Positions 63,527 to 64,000 of a stretch of 64,000 bases of DNA are shown one piece after another. The notes beneath the pieces are model-generated. The model searched no databases. It worked only from the letters and a program-made list of their open reading frames with translations, and was not told where the DNA came from. Every line of letters begins with the position of its first letter. Positions within the stretch are counted from its first letter, which is position 1. Where the stretch lies: assembly GCF_004364175.1 (NCBI RefSeq), contig NZ_SNZW01000020.1, positions 1 to 64,000 of the forward strand, in the 5' to 3' direction. This DNA comes from Maribacter caenipelagi. Its GTDB lineage: Bacteria; Bacteroidota; Bacteroidia; Flavobacteriales; Flavobacteriaceae. The position numbers and the translations under genes were made by a program.

Positions 63527-64000
63527 CTAAAATAAACCGTTAATTTGAGCGTCAATTTTATTGAGAATACTACCTAAATCTTCGGGGTTGTCAACAAAAT
63601 CTAAATCGTCAACATCGATGATCAATAAGTTTCCTTTTTCGTACCCATGAACCCAAGCTTCGTATCGTTCGTTCAATCGGCTTAAATAATCAATTGAAAT
63701 CGTGTTTTCATATTCCCTACCTCTCTTGTGAATTTGCTTCACCAAATTGGGGATCGAGCTTCGTAAGTAAATTAAAAGATCTGGTGGGTCAACTAAAGTC
63801 TCCATCAGTTCAAACAAACTAGAATAGTTTTGAAAATCTCTATTGGTCATAAGACCCATGGCGTGTAAGTTGGGCGCGAAAATATGTGCATCCTCATAAA
63901 TGGTTCTATCCTGTATAATTTCCTTGCCACTTTCTTTTATTTGTAGAATTTGTCTGTATCTACTATTTAAAAAGTATATCTGAAGATTAAAACTCCAGCG
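63527..64000 (-). CDS. Deoxynucleoside kinase, C-terminal part (5' end beyond window)
   Basis: The minus-strand frame is open to the window edge and codes for at least 157 residues. WSFNLQIYFLNSRYRQILQI, the substrate-binding DRTIYEDAHIFA and the lid region YLRSSIPNLVKQIHKRGREYENTI match the dNK/dGK/dCK kinase fold; the N-terminal P-loop lies outside. These enzymes phosphorylate salvaged deoxynucleosides. With the nucleoside transporter, cdd and thyA in the window, it fits deoxynucleotide supply. Which base it prefers cannot be read. It lies just upstream of pabB. Confidence 0.9.
   Translation of the reverse strand, partial: RWSFNLQIYFLNSRYRQILQIKESGKEIIQDRTIYEDAHIFAPNLHAMGLMTNRDFQNYSSLFELMETLVDPPDLLIYLRSSIPNLVKQIHKRGREYENTISIDYLSRLNERYEAWVHGYEKGNLLIIDVDDLDFVDNPEDLGSILNKIDAQINGLF

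Overview
The window is a piece of a marine flavobacterial chromosome (Bacteroidota, Flavobacteriaceae). The evidence is low GC, Bacteroidota-type promoters (TAnnTTTG at -7), a SusC/SusD polysaccharide utilization locus (PUL), gliding and type IX secretion genes (gldJ, porV), a Na+/H+ antiporter NhaD, a predicted K+-dependent membrane pyrophosphatase and PL7 alginate lyases. The content recalls Zobellia/Maribacter-like alginate degraders; the genus is an inference. No phage, insertion sequence, CRISPR array or integrase was seen.

Layout. 1-500: 3' end of a 5S rRNA gene, its terminator and a (TAC)n microsatellite. 500-8000: glutamate synthase gltBD and an acyl-CoA dehydrogenase. 8290-13120: nhaD, a Ton motor set (exbB, exbD, tonB), folC and tRNA-Val(UAC). 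13120-25440: an alginate PUL (susC, susD, a PKD lipoprotein, a putative surface glycan-binding lipoprotein, two tandem PL7 lyases, a FadR-type GntR regulator and an Nramp-fold transporter lacking the metal ligands), closed by tRNA-Val(GAC). 25450-33500: murF, gldJ, porV, cdd, pdhA, pdhC. 33500-43450: M28 peptidase, SDR, SprT-like protein, manC, DUF389 protein, an MlaFE-like ABC pair, a PafA-like phosphatase, murI, folA and a 2TM protein. 43500-53050: class V aminotransferase, stand-alone CBM48 protein, ergothioneine genes egtB-egtD, a TonB-C protein, thyA, a nucleoside transporter, a bifunctional nuclease and etfAB. 53200-64000: pdhB, a DUF5686 outer-membrane protein, soluble and membrane pyrophosphatases, a tonB broken by one in-frame stop, an APP1-like phosphatase, pabB-pabC and a deoxynucleoside kinase cut by the window edge.

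How the genes work together. The PUL is the accessory part. It should bind alginate at the surface, cut it with a secreted and a tethered PL7 lyase, and import oligomers through SusCD powered by a Ton motor. The susC promoter carries two identical 16-bp TGGT-N2-ACCA operators of the FadR/GntR type, the first overlapping the -7 box, so the local GntR protein is the obvious repressor. A minus-strand terminator in the susC leader and a matching minus-strand promoter inside susC suggest a cis-antisense RNA.

Other points worth attention: the PUL is bracketed by two valine tRNAs, one with a T-stem mismatch that copies the other; porU is missing from its usual place between gldJ and porV; a perfect 26-bp palindrome lies between etfB and pdhB; and the membrane pyrophosphatase has an unusual 85-residue tail. 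Folate and deoxynucleotide genes (folC, folA, thyA, pabBC, cdd, nucleoside transporter, dNK) recur across the window.
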